Assembly (NCBI RefSeq): GCF_002915595.1
Contig: NZ_PQGG01000030.1
Span: 1-64,000 of the forward strand
Reading direction: 5' to 3'
Source: Zhongshania marina
Lineage (GTDB): Bacteria; Pseudomonadota; Gammaproteobacteria; Pseudomonadales; Spongiibacteraceae
DNA length: 64,000 nt
Positions 28,345 through 37,052 of the stretch are shown piece by piece. Within the stretch, counting starts at the first letter, position 1. The number at the start of each line of letters is the position of its first letter. Below the pieces are notes generated by a model. The model was given only the letters and a program-made list of their open reading frames with translations, had not been told where the DNA came from and made no database searches. Made by a program: the position numbers and the translations under genes.

Positions 28345-28881
28345 ATGCATAAATTGAAAATCAAACCCGAACTCTTGTCATTACTGAGCTCTACTGAATT
28401 TAGTACATTTAGCAGCGACGAACTTTCAGAAGCTTACTTGAAGCTGGATATCAACCCAGCCCTAAGCAAAAAGCGGGTTCAACAATTTATAAACCGGAAT
28501 ATCGAGCGATTAATGAGTGCTGGGCTCGTAATAGAAGAACAGACACGATCAGGGACTGCTAAACATTACCATATTACAAACAAATTTCACCCCGCAAACT
28601 ACTCGGTTGGCTCACCACACGGAAATCGATTACCTAATGATCTAGTCAACACAAAAAGTAATACCAGCTGTTTCAGCAATCTCAAGAAACAATTGCAAAT
28701 CCATAAGCTTGATTTACTAACAACTATCAGCGAAACAGAAGAATATGAAGTTCTTAGCAATAAATTACCCAATCAGCGCGAAGAACTTCAAGAACTTTAT
28801 AACGATGCTCGTATCCGCTACTCGAAAACTCTTGGCCGCATCAAAGCAATAGAATTGCTCCTATCAAAATGCTTAGCCTAA
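28345..28881 (+). CDS. winged-helix-like protein with coiled-coil tail, unknown family
   Basis: Protein of 178 residues. Residues 1-75 look like a winged helix (FSSDELSEAYLKLD, KKRVQQFINRNIERLMSAGLVIEEQ, then a KHYHIT wing). A linker follows, then residues 110-178 form heptad-rich helices (LKKQLQIHKLDLLTTISETEEYEVLSNKL, REELQELYNDARIRYSKTLGRIKAIELLL), probably a coiled-coil dimer. It is divergent from the XRE regulator with shared operators. I do not recognise the family; a DNA-binding partner or effector of that regulator is the best inference. Confidence 0.6.
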   Translation: MHKLKIKPELLSLLSSTEFSTFSSDELSEAYLKLDINPALSKKRVQQFINRNIERLMSAGLVIEEQTRSGTAKHYHITNKFHPANYSVGSPHGNRLPNDLVNTKSNTSCFSNLKKQLQIHKLDLLTTISETEEYEVLSNKLPNQREELQELYNDARIRYSKTLGRIKAIELLLSKCLA

Positions 28882-29060
28882 CAACAATGAAATTAAGACA
28901 ATTAGCACTAAGGCTGCATCAAAAAAGTAATATCTCATTTTAAAAACTCACACTCTTATAGATTCAATTGATCAACGCTAGGCCAGTATTACAATGTGGC
29001 CTAACGGAGGATCACTAAAAAAGCGTATATTTATAATACAAGAAAAAGGAGTTCATTTTT

Positions 29061-29439
29061 GACTTATGGAAGCGAGGTATAGGGTTTAGTGATATCGCTG
29101 AAATAATGGCATCAAAGCCAGGAACTATATTCACCGTTTTGCGTGATTCCGGTGGGATAAGGACAAAACCCAGAAAACAACCACCACATCATTTAACGCT
29201 GCCAGAACGAGAAGAAATACTTGCAGGCCTTTCTGCGAAGAAAGCATCAGATACATCGCTCGATCGCTAAACCGATCGCCTTTAACTATCTCTCGTGAGA
29301 TTCAATGAAATCAGGGGAAAAAGTATTACAAAGCCGTAGATGCAAACAATCGCTCTAAGTGCATGGCCAACCGGCCTAAACAATGTCTACTGGATAAAAA
29401 CAGTGAATTGAAGTTGCTGGCATTACGGAAGCAATAGTT
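29061..29439 (+). pseudogene. IS30-family transposase relic
   Basis: One frame reads DLWKRGIGFSDIAEIMASKPGTIFTVLRDSGGIRTKP..LTLPEREEILAGLSA, the IS30 N-terminal helix-turn-helix block. After a frameshift near 29250 the text continues RYIARSLNRSPLTISREI, a stop, then KKYYKAVDANNRSKCMANRPKQC, the classic IS30 second block (S-TISREI-xxxxG..YRA..A). Several stops and shifts, and no DDE catalytic part, show a decayed fragment. About 280 bases to the right (to 29716) and 180 to the left hold no gene. I could not define terminal repeats. Confidence 0.75.
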
Positions 29440-29716
29440 CACAACGGGGCCGCATACCTCGCATAAGTATGTTCGACAATAGTTTAATAATACGTGGTTT
29501 CAAATACTGCCACTTTTTACTTCACACCAGCTGCAATTTATTGATCAAATCTTCACTTAAAGAAACTGTAGAGTAGGATCATCGACGTATAAAGCAAATA
29601 TCACAGTCTATGCTAAGTTTTAAAAGCGTTTACTGCACCCAAAGTGCCAGGGCTGGAATCGAGCTGGTTACAAAGATACGCTACTCGGTGGCTTTAATGT
29701 CATACAGCGCAAAAGA

Positions 29717-30538
29717 CTATAAGTCGGTAATGAATCTAGAATAAGTGCGGGCTAGTAGTTTCGCAGTTAATCCGGGGAATACAATACTAGCTAACTTCAA
29801 AAGTGTAGCGTCTGCGCCGATCGTCATACTACGTGTATTTCGCTTAATTCCCCTTACTATTTTTTTGGCTGCAAACTCTGCTGAAACGCCAAAGCGTTGT
29901 GCCAGCATCATATTCTTATGCGCCTGCTCCAGATCATCTGACTCATTTAGCGTAGCCATAATCATATTGGTTTGAATAGCCCCCGGATGAATGCAGCTAA
30001 CACTTATACCATCGCGACTAAGCTCAGCGCGCAGTGATTCGCTGTAGGCCTGCAAGGCAGCCTTACTACTACTATAAGAACCTTGGCTTGGTAATCCATG
30101 AAACGCAGCCATGCTCGACAGATTAACGATATGCGCACTATTTTGTTGCCGAAGAAATGGAAGCAAAGTTTGACACATAGATACCGCAGCCCAAAAATTC
30201 AGATCGAAAACCCGCTGCCAATCTTCCGCATTGTGATTTTCAATGCTCTTTTGCAATGTCATTCCAGCATTGTTAACAATCACATTGATTGACTGATGGG
30301 CGGCCAGCAACTCTGCCGGCAACTTATATATATCTGTTTTCTCACATAAATTCGCAACGTGATAGCTAACCCTTAGCTTCGATGATTGCAAATCTTTAAC
30401 TAAACTCAACAATTCACGCTGATTAATATCAATAAGGGCAAGATGACAGCCTTCACTTGCCAACGCCTTTGCTAATGCACTACCCAATCCACCAGCCGCG
30501 CCGGTAATAACAACGGTTTTTCCACGCAAGTGCTTCAT
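29717..30538 (-). CDS. short-chain dehydrogenase/reductase (SDR)
   Basis: Classical SDR of 273 residues: NAD(P)-binding TGAAGGLGSALA, NNAGMTL, catalytic Ser in NLSSMAAF and YSSSKAA (YxxxK), and a PG motif in IHPGAIQTNMI. An Asp in ALIDINQRE after strand 2 favours NAD(H). The C-terminal extension TIGADATLLKLASIVFPGL is seen in SDRs of lipid and steroid clusters. It is the last gene of the run with the receptor, epimerase and flavin reductase. Confidence 0.9.
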   Translation of the reverse strand: MKHLRGKTVVITGAAGGLGSALAKALASEGCHLALIDINQRELLSLVKDLQSSKLRVSYHVANLCEKTDIYKLPAELLAAHQSINVIVNNAGMTLQKSIENHNAEDWQRVFDLNFWAAVSMCQTLLPFLRQQNSAHIVNLSSMAAFHGLPSQGSYSSSKAALQAYSESLRAELSRDGISVSCIHPGAIQTNMIMATLNESDDLEQAHKNMMLAQRFGVSAEFAAKKIVRGIKRNTRSMTIGADATLLKLASIVFPGLTAKLLARTYSRFITDL

Positions 30539-30560
30539 AATACTACTCAGGAGAAAGAAA

Positions 30561-30590
30561 GTAGCCGGATAAATTTTCGTGGCCGGCTAC
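30561..30590. terminator. hairpin between TonB receptor and SDR genes
   Basis: GTAGCCGG and CCGGCTAC form an 8-bp stem with a 14-base loop, followed on the minus strand by TTTCTTTCTCC. It sits in the 72-base gap after the receptor stop and could reduce SDR expression relative to the receptor. Confidence 0.5.
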
Positions 30591-30610
30591 CTAAAAATCA
30601 TAAAAATTGC

Positions 30611-33211
30611 TTAGAACGTTTTACGAACTTCAATACCGTAGGTCCGCGGATCACCTAGCACACTTGTAAAAGTACCAATACTATCCCCAGCGGATACTGC
30701 ACCTATATCGTAACGCTCATCGGTCAGGTTCTTCACATAGGCTGCGAGACTTAAGCTTTCGTCATCGCCAGTCCAGCTCACCCGTGCATCATACAAAATA
30801 TACGCATCTGCATAAGCGAGAGACTTATCCTGTTTAGAAGCAGTCCACGCTCCGCGATCAAGACCGAGATAAATATCACTTTTATAACTAGCATCTAAAC
30901 GCGGTACGAAACGGCCAAACTGCGTATCTAATGTGTGCTGAATACCTAGTGCCGCCGTCACCTCCGGTGAGACAGCAAATTCCTCATCAGACCGATCAAT
31001 AGGAACAAACTCACCACGCAGAGCAAGTGATTTCAGGTCGTTATCCATAAACTCATCATAACGATAATTATTATTACTATAAGTAAAGTTAATCATGGTA
31101 TTCATAGATGGGAACCACATCACTTCTAGCTCGGCGCCTTCTATTGATGAAGCACCAGCGTTTTGCGAGCCGACAACTAAGGCGTTATTTGAATCTACAT
31201 TTACTGTAATTAAGTGCATATTTGTAAAGCTCATTGAGTACGCCGCAACATTCACTCGAAGAGAACGATCAAGAGCATCAATTTTTATACCAATTTCTCG
31301 GTTTTCAAGTTCTTCTGGTTCCACCACGGTGAGTCCATCAAGACCAAACGGCTCTTGAAAGCCAGACTTAAAGCCATTGCTCCATGTTGCATAAATCATT
31401 GCCGAGTCTATTAGGCTGCCATACAGCAGATCTTCAGGAATAATATATGCGGCCGATGCCATTGGAGTAAACTGACGAAATGTGTCGCTACGTCGGTCAA
31501 TTCTAGCTTCACCAAGCGGCGCGTGAATCTCACCGGGAAAGCGCTCCTTTAAAATATTATTGGCAATAGTTAAAGGATCCTGAGACCATCGCCCCAAGAA
31601 AGCCAACGCTGCCATATCTGGAAGAATGGGCACAAAGCGAGGGTCTGCACTGCTGATAATCGAGGTTACTTCAGCAAGGTCGGCACCACGTGTTTCCAAG
31701 TATGATGTGCGCGTCTCTTCGGTATAGCGCCCCCCCAAAGTCAACTCAAAATTATCAGTAATATGCCAAGTCGCCTGTGAAAATGCTGCAAAGGTTTTAC
31801 CGTCGATTTCAAAATCTTGAACCGTGGCCAAAGGCGCTGCAGCTGCAACAAGCGGCACCGTTCCACCGGGAACTAAACCAGTAACACTACCAAGTAAATC
31901 GGTGATTTCAGCAAGATCAAATCCAGCTTGACCGGAAGCTAACCCTAAAAAGGCTATTGGCTCTGCACCAACGATAGGATTACTTGTATTAAAACGCTCC
32001 GACTTGTACTCGTCCTGCCAGAATATTCCAGCGGCATAATCTATATCGTCAAATAATTCACCGCTAAATTGGAGCTCAAACGTAAATGACTCCTGAATGC
32101 TATTGCCTAAAAGATCTGCCCGTAAATATTCCGCAGGACCACCATCATCAGCTGTTGTTTGTGGATTGTATTTTGTGGCATCACGATAGCCAATAATCGA
32201 TTTAACGCTGTGATTCTCGTTGAATTGATAATCAAAAGTTAAGCCAAGCATGAGCTCGTCTTGGTCTTTATTTTGACGCTGACTATCCCCCTGATTGGTG
32301 TGGAGGTCACCTTGTGATTCACGCGAATTAGCTTCGCAATTATCGCGGTATGCACTCGGATTATTAGGATCGGTATCGCCTGGCCAAAGTATGCCCAAAC
32401 CATTGACGAATAACGCATCGTCACTAACGATACGGCAATGGTATGAAGGAAAATTTTCGCGGGTGCGACCTAAAAATGCAAAACCATCTAAGACTATATC
32501 GTCGCTAGCCAGCCAGCGAGTTTGAAATATTGCCGATAAGCGATCAATAGACTGATTTTCCCGACCTGTCGCATCTTTTAAAAAGCCATCGCGACGACGA
32601 GTATTAACAGAAACTCGCGTAAATAGCTCATCATTCACCGGTAAATCTAAGGCTGCTTGCAAACGTTGTTCATTATAGTTACCAAGACTGGTTTCTATGT
32701 ATCCACCGGACTCTTCACCGGGCTTAGTGAGGGTAAAAACCAAGGCCCCGCCGGTATTATTCTTACCAAATAAAGTCCCTTGGGGACCGCGCAATACCTG
32801 TACGCTATCCACATCGATTGTATCTAATAGCTGGCCATCAGGGCGCGGAATAAAAATCCCGTCCAAATAAACACTTACCGAGGGGTCAAATCGCGCAAAA
32901 GGTGCACGTTGGCCAATTCCTCTAATAAATATTTGCGGCGAAGTGCTATTGTTAATTTGCAAACTAGGCACGGACTTACTCAGCTCTTGAGCACTTAGAA
33001 TACCTTGCTCGCGCAGCGAGTCACCCGTAATCGCGGTTACCGCTACCGGCGTTTCTTGAATATTTTCTGAACGTTTACGAGCGGTGACAATCACCTCCTC
33101 TATCAAACCCTGTACTTTTTTATTTGTAGTATCGCTACCGCCCTGCCCATAGCCTGGCATTGCGATTGTGGTAAGTAATAATGGGAGTAGCGTTCTTTTA
33201 TTAATATTCAT
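30611..33211 (-). CDS. TonB-dependent receptor without signalling domain, catabolic type
   Basis: Protein of 866 residues. A signal peptide (LLPLLLTTIAMPGYGQ) is followed by the TonB-box-like IEEVIVTARKRSENIQETPVAVTAI, a plug (QELSKSVPSLQINNST, IFIRGIGQ, VQVLRGPQGTLFGKNNTGGAL) and a barrel ending VLGDPRTYGIEVRKTF. The IEEVIVTARKR..ENIQ..PVAV form is typical of the many receptors in sphingomonads and marine gammaproteobacteria that serve hydrophobic organic substrates rather than siderophores. Co-orientation with oxidoreductases supports uptake of the substrate they degrade. Confidence 0.92.
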   Translation of the reverse strand: MNINKRTLLPLLLTTIAMPGYGQGGSDTTNKKVQGLIEEVIVTARKRSENIQETPVAVTAITGDSLREQGILSAQELSKSVPSLQINNSTSPQIFIRGIGQRAPFARFDPSVSVYLDGIFIPRPDGQLLDTIDVDSVQVLRGPQGTLFGKNNTGGALVFTLTKPGEESGGYIETSLGNYNEQRLQAALDLPVNDELFTRVSVNTRRRDGFLKDATGRENQSIDRLSAIFQTRWLASDDIVLDGFAFLGRTRENFPSYHCRIVSDDALFVNGLGILWPGDTDPNNPSAYRDNCEANSRESQGDLHTNQGDSQRQNKDQDELMLGLTFDYQFNENHSVKSIIGYRDATKYNPQTTADDGGPAEYLRADLLGNSIQESFTFELQFSGELFDDIDYAAGIFWQDEYKSERFNTSNPIVGAEPIAFLGLASGQAGFDLAEITDLLGSVTGLVPGGTVPLVAAAAPLATVQDFEIDGKTFAAFSQATWHITDNFELTLGGRYTEETRTSYLETRGADLAEVTSIISSADPRFVPILPDMAALAFLGRWSQDPLTIANNILKERFPGEIHAPLGEARIDRRSDTFRQFTPMASAAYIIPEDLLYGSLIDSAMIYATWSNGFKSGFQEPFGLDGLTVVEPEELENREIGIKIDALDRSLRVNVAAYSMSFTNMHLITVNVDSNNALVVGSQNAGASSIEGAELEVMWFPSMNTMINFTYSNNNYRYDEFMDNDLKSLALRGEFVPIDRSDEEFAVSPEVTAALGIQHTLDTQFGRFVPRLDASYKSDIYLGLDRGAWTASKQDKSLAYADAYILYDARVSWTGDDESLSLAAYVKNLTDERYDIGAVSAGDSIGTFTSVLGDPRTYGIEVRKTF

Positions 33212-33237
33212 TGTGCACCAGTCTCTTTTACAATTTA

Positions 33238-34185
33238 TTATATTTTTGCTAATGCATAGGGCATTAAGCGATTTAAAATTGGGCGTAGCGGCCAGATCCC
33301 AATTCGAATGAAACGCAATTTTTTCGCCATTTCCTGCTCGTAGTCTTCAAAAGAATAATTCTGAAACTCAAGCAGCTCCTGCGCTTCTGCAGAATCCATC
33401 CAATGTGTGTAGTAGCTTTCGCGATTCGTATTGTTATAAGGCAGTCTTAAAGAAAGAGCGGTAAACGCTGCTTTTAAAAAACGATAGTGATTAACTTGGC
33501 AACTCTTCCCGCCGCCAATCAATAGTATTTTTCTATTTACTGACTTAGACGACACTGCATTGCACATTGCCACCGCAACGTCTTTAGGATGTACAAACTC
33601 CAATGGAGACTCTGGATGTATTTTTAGCAGTTGGCGCAATGTAGCTCTATCAGTTTTCAGAGTCCGCGAATCTACCGAAACTCCCACTCGCAAAATTACC
33701 CATTGCAAACTTGAGCGCTGTAAAATTTGCTCAATTGTTAGCTTGTGACGGGTGTAGTTATCGCTAGGTGAAACGCTATCTGTGATTGTTTTAACGCCTT
33801 CACCCGGACACGATTTGCCAAATACGGTTACTGACGAAGGAAATATTAGCCGAGGTAATCTCTTACAGGCCTCCATACTGCGGATTAGCGCGTGAGTCGC
33901 GCCTACATTAACTTCTTCTGCCAGCGCTGCTTGAGTTTCAGATAAGGGCGGTAACAGCGAAGCGTTGTGAATTACTACATCAATTCCGTCCAGTAAGTCT
34001 GGATGTAAATAAGTATTGCGGATATCACCCAAAATCACTTCACAACGACGCTCATAATGGCGCTTTATTTTTTGATTATGGCTGCTATCTAGATCAAAAC
34101 AGCGTACTCGATAGCCTTGTTCTAGCGCTTTGTGAACACACATCTGGCCAAGATTTCCAAACGCGCCCGTAATCAAAACGTTCAC
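33238..34185 (-). CDS. NAD-dependent epimerase/dehydratase, 3beta-HSD-like
   Basis: Extended SDR of 315 residues. The N-terminal TGAFGNLGQMCV (GxxGxxG), an Asp after strand 2 (CFDLDSSH), GDIRN and VIHNASLLPPLS are epimerase/3beta-hydroxysteroid dehydrogenase features. The catalytic region reads FPSSVTVFG..., NYTRHKLTIEQIL, where Tyr is followed by TRHK, i.e. YxxxK. It begins with GTG overlapping the flavin-reductase stop by 4 bases, so translation is coupled. It probably oxidises or reduces a hydroxyl on an alicyclic substrate. Confidence 0.85.
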   Translation of the reverse strand: MNVLITGAFGNLGQMCVHKALEQGYRVRCFDLDSSHNQKIKRHYERRCEVILGDIRNTYLHPDLLDGIDVVIHNASLLPPLSETQAALAEEVNVGATHALIRSMEACKRLPRLIFPSSVTVFGKSCPGEGVKTITDSVSPSDNYTRHKLTIEQILQRSSLQWVILRVGVSVDSRTLKTDRATLRQLLKIHPESPLEFVHPKDVAVAMCNAVSSKSVNRKILLIGGGKSCQVNHYRFLKAAFTALSLRLPYNNTNRESYYTHWMDSAEAQELLEFQNYSFEDYEQEMAKKLRFIRIGIWPLRPILNRLMPYALAKI

Positions 34186-35387
34186 AATTGCGCACCGTTA
34201 AAAAATACTGGACAGTGGATGCCTTGGGGACTTTCAATGGTGCCGACGCATTGATTACAGTGTGTGCAACGGCTCTTATAATTTGGATTTTTCGCGAGCA
34301 TCTGTGGCAGGTCAGGATCTGCTAAAAGAACCCTACCTAGCTGAATAAAATCAAATCCAGCGTCTAATATTTGCGTAAAGCTACTAGCACTCGCGGCCCC
34401 GCCAATATAAACCATCTTGCACTTCACGACGTCGCGAATACGTTTAGCTTGCTCGAGTAAATACATTTCATAAAATGGTAGTGAGGGGAACATCTTCCGC
34501 CCCATGAGTCTTAATATTATTCGCATTAGGCGATTTTTTTCATGCCTAAGTAAGGCTGGTAATATGCTTGCACCGCGAAACATGAGCATTGGACTCATTG
34601 TGCTAGTGCCGTTACTGGGGATAAGGGCATCAATGCCAGCATCATCAAGTGCTTTACAAATTTTGATGGAATCATCGTAACGGATCCCATTGCGAGGCCC
34701 CTCCGACATACTAACTTTGCCGAGAATCGGGAAGTCACTACCGACCGCTTTTCGCACAGCGGCAAGCACACGAAGCGGGAGGCGGAGCCGATTCTCTAAA
34801 CTACCTCCATAAATATCCTTACGTTTATTGGTCAGCGGACTCAGAAATTGGCACAAGCCGTAGCCATGTCCAAAATGAATTTCTAATGCGTCGAAGCCCA
34901 CGGATTTCATAAATATCGCAGCATCTCTATAAGCATCAACTAAATTGTCGATATCGCTTAGGGTCATCGCATCGCAAAACCACATCCCCTCGGCAAAACC
35001 CAAGATATTCAAACCACCAGTAGCGCCCTTAGGGCGCCCTTTCAATGTGTGGTTTTTAGAAAAAGCGCCGCAATGCCCCATTTGGCCAGACACCTTGCAG
35101 CCATGATCTTGAATTCCCCTCACGAGGTCTCGCAGACCTTCTCGGTAATCCTCGTGCATCGTGAGCATATGCGCATTCAAACGACCTGCATTTTCTACTG
35201 CGCAATAACCGATTGTTGTCATGGCTATACCACCACAAGCAAATTTCTTGTGGAAATTGAGTAAATCTACGCTTGGAATACCATTCGGGCTCAAGTTTTC
35301 AAAAGTACCTGCCTTGATAAATCTATTTTTCAGCGTGAGTCCGTTCAAATTACCCGTGGTCAGTGCGGGATTACTAATACTCTGCAT
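34182..35387 (-). CDS. NADH:flavin oxidoreductase (old yellow enzyme family) with C-terminal Cys cluster
   Basis: FMN TIM-barrel protein of 401 residues: LKNRFIKAGTFENLS, GQMGHCG, FGHGYGLCQFLSPLTNKRKDIYGGSLENRLRL (catalytic and flavin region), YIGGAAS and FIQLGRVLLADPDLP. The C-terminus carries a C-x2-C-x2-C-x11-C set like the 4Fe-4S motif of 2,4-dienoyl-CoA reductase and BaiCD/BaiH. The FAD/NAD domains that normally follow (about 250 residues) are absent. It may receive electrons from a separate protein or use the cysteines structurally. It is the first gene of the operon opposite tetR. Confidence 0.88.
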   Translation of the reverse strand: MQSISNPALTTGNLNGLTLKNRFIKAGTFENLSPNGIPSVDLLNFHKKFACGGIAMTTIGYCAVENAGRLNAHMLTMHEDYREGLRDLVRGIQDHGCKVSGQMGHCGAFSKNHTLKGRPKGATGGLNILGFAEGMWFCDAMTLSDIDNLVDAYRDAAIFMKSVGFDALEIHFGHGYGLCQFLSPLTNKRKDIYGGSLENRLRLPLRVLAAVRKAVGSDFPILGKVSMSEGPRNGIRYDDSIKICKALDDAGIDALIPSNGTSTMSPMLMFRGASILPALLRHEKNRLMRIILRLMGRKMFPSLPFYEMYLLEQAKRIRDVVKCKMVYIGGAASASSFTQILDAGFDFIQLGRVLLADPDLPQMLAKNPNYKSRCTHCNQCVGTIESPQGIHCPVFFNGAQL

Positions 35388-35475
35388 AAGCCCTCTGTCA
35401 TTATTATTAATATGGGTCTATTGGTTTTATATGACCGCACAATATTGCAGGCACCCAACAACATAAGAATCGATG

Positions 35476-35496
35476 TTATATATTTAAGTTATATAA
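35476..35496. promoter_or_regulatory. candidate TetR operator
   Basis: TTATATA, a 7-base spacer and TATATAA form a perfect inverted repeat in the 174-base gap between the divergent OYE-family gene and tetR. AT-rich, so chance is possible. Confidence 0.38.
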
Positions 35497-35561
35497 GTCA
35501 ATTACATGGATTGCCGCAACACCGAACGGTATACTTCTGAATTGGTAACGATGAAGCGAGA

Positions 35562-36215
35562 ATGACCTTGGCAAACGAAAACTCAAGCGCAAGAAAGATA
35601 AACATCCGCTCGGCCAGCCCTAAGCCAAAACGGCAAACTCAGGCCGAACGCCGAGAGCTCACGCAAACAAAGGTACTAGAAAGTGCCTGCCGAATTTTTG
35701 GCTCAAAAGGCTATGCCGATACGTCTCTAAAGGACATTGCCGAAGATCTAGGGCTCACAATCACCCCGATCTACCATTATTTTGGAAATAAGCAGTCGCT
35801 GTTTCTAGCAGTCACCGAAGCAATGGAGCTGGAGTTTAGCAAGCAGATTGAGGGGATTAGCTTCAAAGCAGGAAAAGTAAATCTCATAGAAATATGGGAT
35901 ATTTTGATCGAAATGACTCAGCAACCTAATTTTGCTCGAATAGTCTTAAGCGATGCACCGATCATATTAGGACGTGAACGCTGGGAAGATACCAGTGTTG
36001 TTCAAGCGGTTTCGAAAATATTTCGCGACCAACTATCCTTGTTTTTCGAGAATGACAGCGTAGATTCACTCCTCTCAGAAAATGATATCGTGCTATTACA
36101 AAGAATGTTGATGGGGTGTTTTACTGAGGCCGCGTTAATGTTGGCAGCTAATCCACACTACGATAGCCGACCATTAATATTGAAAATACTTACAATTCCT
36201 ATCCCCGACCAATAG
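35562..36215 (+). CDS. TetR-family transcriptional regulator
   Basis: Protein of 217 residues. A basic N-terminal arm precedes the TetR helix-turn-helix (TQTKVLESACRIFGSKGYADTSLKDIAEDLGLTITPIYHYFGNKQSLF). The C-terminal ligand domain is helical and variable, with MLMGCFTEAALMLAANP near the end. It is divergent from the catabolic operon and is its probable repressor, released by the substrate or a CoA-thioester. Confidence 0.9.
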   Translation: MTLANENSSARKINIRSASPKPKRQTQAERRELTQTKVLESACRIFGSKGYADTSLKDIAEDLGLTITPIYHYFGNKQSLFLAVTEAMELEFSKQIEGISFKAGKVNLIEIWDILIEMTQQPNFARIVLSDAPIILGRERWEDTSVVQAVSKIFRDQLSLFFENDSVDSLLSENDIVLLQRMLMGCFTEAALMLAANPHYDSRPLILKILTIPIPDQ

Positions 36216-36232
36216 CACCGATTGTGTCGCAA

Positions 36233-36954
36233 AAATTGTAATTGATGGCTTCAGGAAAGCCCTTCAGGCCATCGACACAGGCGATCTATATGTTTTTAAC
36301 CCCTCGGTTCTGCAATTCAGCCAGGACGTTGAGGCAGAGCTTCGCACCTTCGTTTTCAGACAGCCACATCCCCAGTAAATCCTTATGCTCTTCCATCGTG
36401 ACGCCGAGGGCCAGATAAATAGCCTTATTAACGATCTCCTTGTCCTACCGAATATTGACCACGATACAGTCGAGGTAAACAATGGGGTAAACCGTATTCA
36501 GGGGACGGGATTGCCAGTCGTTTACTCGCTCAATAACGCTGTCGGTGACCTTGGAAATGAGCGTTGAGACATTGGCATCATACATTTCTTTGAATGTTGC
36601 GACGATCTCGCGTGTTGTCATGCCTTTGACTTAAAGGCTGAGAACCTTGTTATCCATTGAGGTAAAACGAGTTTGTTGCTTCTTGACCAGCTGAGGCTCA
36701 AAGCTACCGGCCCGGCCCATTGGGGTGTCGAGTTCAAATTGGCCATCTTCGGTTTTGAGTGTCTTCCTGGAATAGCCGTTACGGCTATTGCTCGACTCGG
36801 ACTGCTGGTGCCGCCCGTAGCCAAGATGATCGCCCAGCTCCGCATTCAATGCCGTTTCAACCGTCCTTAGTGAGCATTTGACGAACGTCGTTGAGATCAC
36901 TCTCTGACTTGATCGACTTAGCTGCCTCCCGAGCAAAGACTTCCAGTTCTTTCA
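36233..36954 (-). pseudogene. IS256-family transposase relic
   Basis: Read from about 36954 downward, the frames give MKELEVFAREAAKSIKSES, a stop, then VETALNAELGDHLGYGRH..., NSRNGYSRKTLKTEDG, FEPQLVKKQQTRF...DNKVLSL, a further break, YLDCIVV-like text, LALGV-like text, and ACVDGLKGFPEAIN where homology ends at about 36241. These are the ordered IS256 (mutator-type) blocks with several stops and frameshifts. About half of the transposase is missing at the right. A candidate terminal repeat lies at 37001-37027. Confidence 0.85.
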
Positions 36955-37000
36955 TGTTTATAACTGCCTATCCTTAGCCATTACTGGCTTTCAATGATAA

Positions 37001-37027
37001 GCAGTTACACAGTTTTATCTACAGTCC
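37001..37027. repeat. probable terminal inverted repeat of the IS256 relic
   Basis: On the minus strand it begins GGACTGTAGATAAAACTGTG and lies about 45 bases before the transposase start. This fits IS256-family ends, which begin with GG and carry a GTGTAA core. The partner end is lost. Confidence 0.45.
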
Positions 37028-37052
37028 CAACCGAGACCTATGAATCATACAT

